Notes under the pieces: model-generated
Database searches by the model: none
Seen by the model: the letters and a program-made list of their open reading frames with translations, nothing else
Told to the model about the DNA's origin: nothing
Assembly (NCBI GenBank): GCA_031400955.1
Contig: JANNQW010000199.1
Coordinates: 1-6,749 of the forward strand
Source: VFKE01 sp031400955
GTDB lineage: Bacteria; Verrucomicrobiota; Verrucomicrobiia; Verrucomicrobiales; Verrucomicrobiaceae
Direction: 5' to 3'
DNA length: 6,749 nucleotides
Shown here: positions 5,786 to 6,749 of the stretch, piece by piece
How positions within the stretch are numbered: position 1 is the first letter of the stretch
Layout: each line of letters begins with the position of its first letter
Made by a program: the position numbers and the translations under genes

Positions 5786-5790
5786 CCCTC
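5786..5790 (-). promoter_or_regulatory. Ribosome-binding site of csbD (GAGGG)
   Basis: GAGGG lies 7 bases before ATG 5778 and supports that start over the longer frame. It is the clearest Shine-Dalgarno in the window; the other genes have weak or none. Its GGG can pair with the CCC just before the start codon (GGG-TAG-CCC). Confidence 0.6.
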
Positions 5791-5810
5791 GCGGTTTCGG
5801 CGGCATCCCA

Positions 5811-5830
5811 CCATGGGGTGTAACCCTACC
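5811..5830 (-). promoter_or_regulatory. Conserved dyad motif, copy 3 (upstream of csbD)
   Basis: The minus strand reads GGTAGGGTTACACCCCATGG, identical to copy 1 except for one central base. Core GGGT-TAC-ACCC. It ends exactly 32 bases before ATG 5778 and starts 55 bases after the amidase stop, so it belongs to the csbD-entericidin unit. Confidence 0.65.
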
Positions 5831-5885
5831 AGAATGAATTCACTGCGAATCGCTGAAACCGAATCGCCCCGTGCATTCCCCATCC

Positions 5886-6749
5886 TCAGTTTTTGAGCTC
5901 GAGCAATCGGCCTGCGTTCAAGAGTTCAGCCTCCCCGAGCCGCCGCCCGACGAGTTGCAGACTTGTGACAGGAACAGTCTTCCCTTTCGCTGGCATCACT
6001 ATCGGAATCGCCAACGCGGGATTTCCAGCAAAGTTCACTCCAACGGTGTTCTGCGAGTGAAAGACCAGCCATTCAAAGGCAATGGATGAGCCCCAATATG
6101 AGAATTTGGGCGGAAGGTTCTGCATGGTCGGCACGGCAATAAAATCCACCTGTGCTAAAACACGGCGAAGGTCGCGCTGCCAGGCGGCCTTCCGTTTCAA
6201 GGCATCCTTATAATTGCTCGTGTATTCCTGCTTGCCCTGGCTGATTACGATTTTTGTCGTGCCGCTAACTCCCTCTTTGTCTGCGTATTCCTGGTCATTG
6301 AGCCAAATGTCGGCGAGCGCGATGACTTTGCCGTCTTTCTCAGCCTGTTTCCACTTCGCTTTGAAGGCTTGATCAAGTCTGATGACTCTGAATCGCCTGG
6401 CGGCGAGTGCGTCATCGATGGCCTTGTCGATCGCGGGGTCGGTGCCGTCGAGGTAGAGCCGGCCAATGCGTATTTGACTGGCTGATGGTTTGTCCGAGAC
6501 GGCTTCCTCGTATCGGGCTGCAAATCCCCGCTGCAATAAATCCATGCCTTGCACAAGGTGGTTCATATTTCTGGCCATGGGTCCGACTGTATCCAAATGT
6601 TTGGGTGAGACTGGAAACACACCCTTGGTTGAAACGAGGCCGAAGGTGGTCTTCAAGCCGTAGATGCCGCAACAAGCCGCGGGAAGGCGAACGGACCCAC
6701 CGGAATCTGTTCCGAAAGCGACGTCCGCCATGCCACGGGCAACAGCCAC
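5886..6749 (-). CDS. Amidase-signature family hydrolase, C-terminal part (5' end beyond the window)
   Basis: The visible 288 codons (the last of them the TGA at 5886-5888) are the C-terminal part of an amidase-signature enzyme, a family that hydrolyses amide bonds with a Ser-cisSer-Lys triad. The signature GTDSGGSVRLPAACCGIYGLK lies at visible residues 13-33. By analogy with FAAH and GatA, Ser19 of GGSVR would be the nucleophile, while the cis-serine (SSGGS block) and lysine would lie upstream, outside the window. The tail has the usual late-family pattern: FIAVPTM, then NFAGNPALAIPI and LQLVGRRLGEAELL. The frame is open to the window edge, where the first codon is GTG (valine inside the gene, not a start). 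The central region is not close to GatA, and no gatB or gatC is visible, so a stand-alone amidase of unknown substrate is more likely than the tRNA amidotransferase subunit. Confidence 0.88.
   Translation of the reverse strand: MAVARGMADVAFGTDSGGSVRLPAACCGIYGLKTTFGLVSTKGVFPVSPKHLDTVGPMARNMNHLVQGMDLLQRGFAARYEEAVSDKPSASQIRIGRLYLDGTDPAIDKAIDDALAARRFRVIRLDQAFKAKWKQAEKDGKVIALADIWLNDQEYADKEGVSGTTKIVISQGKQEYTSNYKDALKRKAAWQRDLRRVLAQVDFIAVPTMQNLPPKFSYWGSSIAFEWLVFHSQNTVGVNFAGNPALAIPIVMPAKGKTVPVTSLQLVGRRLGEAELLNAGRLLELKN

Noticed and set aside
4800..5830. CRISPR array or mobile repeat element as the explanation for the 20-base repeats
   Set aside because: The copies are about 460 and 550 bases apart with genes between, lack target-site duplications or longer flanking identity, and are all placed just upstream of genes.
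5846..5867. Direct repeat CGAATCGC at 5846-5853 and 5860-5867 between the amidase and motif copy 3
   Set aside because: Only two 8-base copies, not found before the other units; likely chance.
5584..5883. Extended 99-residue reading of csbD, and likewise a 137-residue reading of the BON gene to 5279
   Set aside because: Both extensions read through the dyad motif in the same frame (giving VGLHPM and GLYPM). Differences among the motif copies change amino acids (TTA/TTT, TAC/CAC) rather than silent positions, so the motif is conserved as DNA, not protein. The third copy's frame stops within a few codons, and csbD has a good ribosome-binding site at the shorter start.
5886..6749. GatA subunit of the tRNA amidotransferase
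   Set aside because: The amidase signature is shared, but the middle region and tail differ from GatA as I know it, and no gatB or gatC gene is nearby. The missing N-terminus prevents a firm decision.

Overview
This looks like chromosomal DNA of a free-living bacterium of moderately high GC content. I lean towards Verrucomicrobiota or a neighbouring soil or water phylum. The reasons are indirect: the SAGHTGA variant in PlsX, a class II aldolase/short-chain dehydrogenase fusion, a cluster of csbD, entericidin, BON and lmo0937-type genes, and weak Shine-Dalgarno sequences at most starts. No rRNA, tRNA, mobile element or CRISPR array is visible, so the phylum is an inference from protein features only.

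Left half (44-4176, plus strand): three metabolic genes in a row. First is a 667-residue fusion of a class II aldolase domain with an NAD(P)-dependent short-chain dehydrogenase. It is followed after 60 bases by plsX and after a further 38 bases by fabH, which has a TTG start. PlsX makes acyl-phosphate for phospholipid synthesis and FabH starts fatty acid elongation. The rpmF gene that often precedes plsX-fabH is absent.

Right half (4269-5778, minus strand): five very small genes. In transcription order they are csbD (64 aa), an entericidin-type lipoprotein (47 aa), a secreted BON-domain protein (120 aa), an lmo0937-type two-helix membrane peptide (49 aa) and a 73-aa two-helix membrane protein of unknown function. 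The 49-aa and 47-aa genes are easily missed by size cut-offs. All five are of kinds associated with stress or the cell envelope. Beyond them the C-terminal part of an amidase-signature hydrolase runs off the right edge (5886-6749, minus strand).

The most interesting signal is a 20-base motif on the minus strand, with consensus close to GGTAGGGTTNCACCCCATGG and a dyad core GGGT-NNN-ACCC. It occurs at 5811-5830 before csbD-entericidin, at 5261-5280 before the BON gene and at 4800-4819 before the lmo0937 pair. A weaker copy lies at 4840-4859. Two of the copies end exactly 32 bases before the start codon of the downstream gene. This looks like one operator or promoter element controlling all three small-gene units as a local stress regulon. 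A strong hairpin at 5308-5345 separates the entericidin gene from the BON gene.
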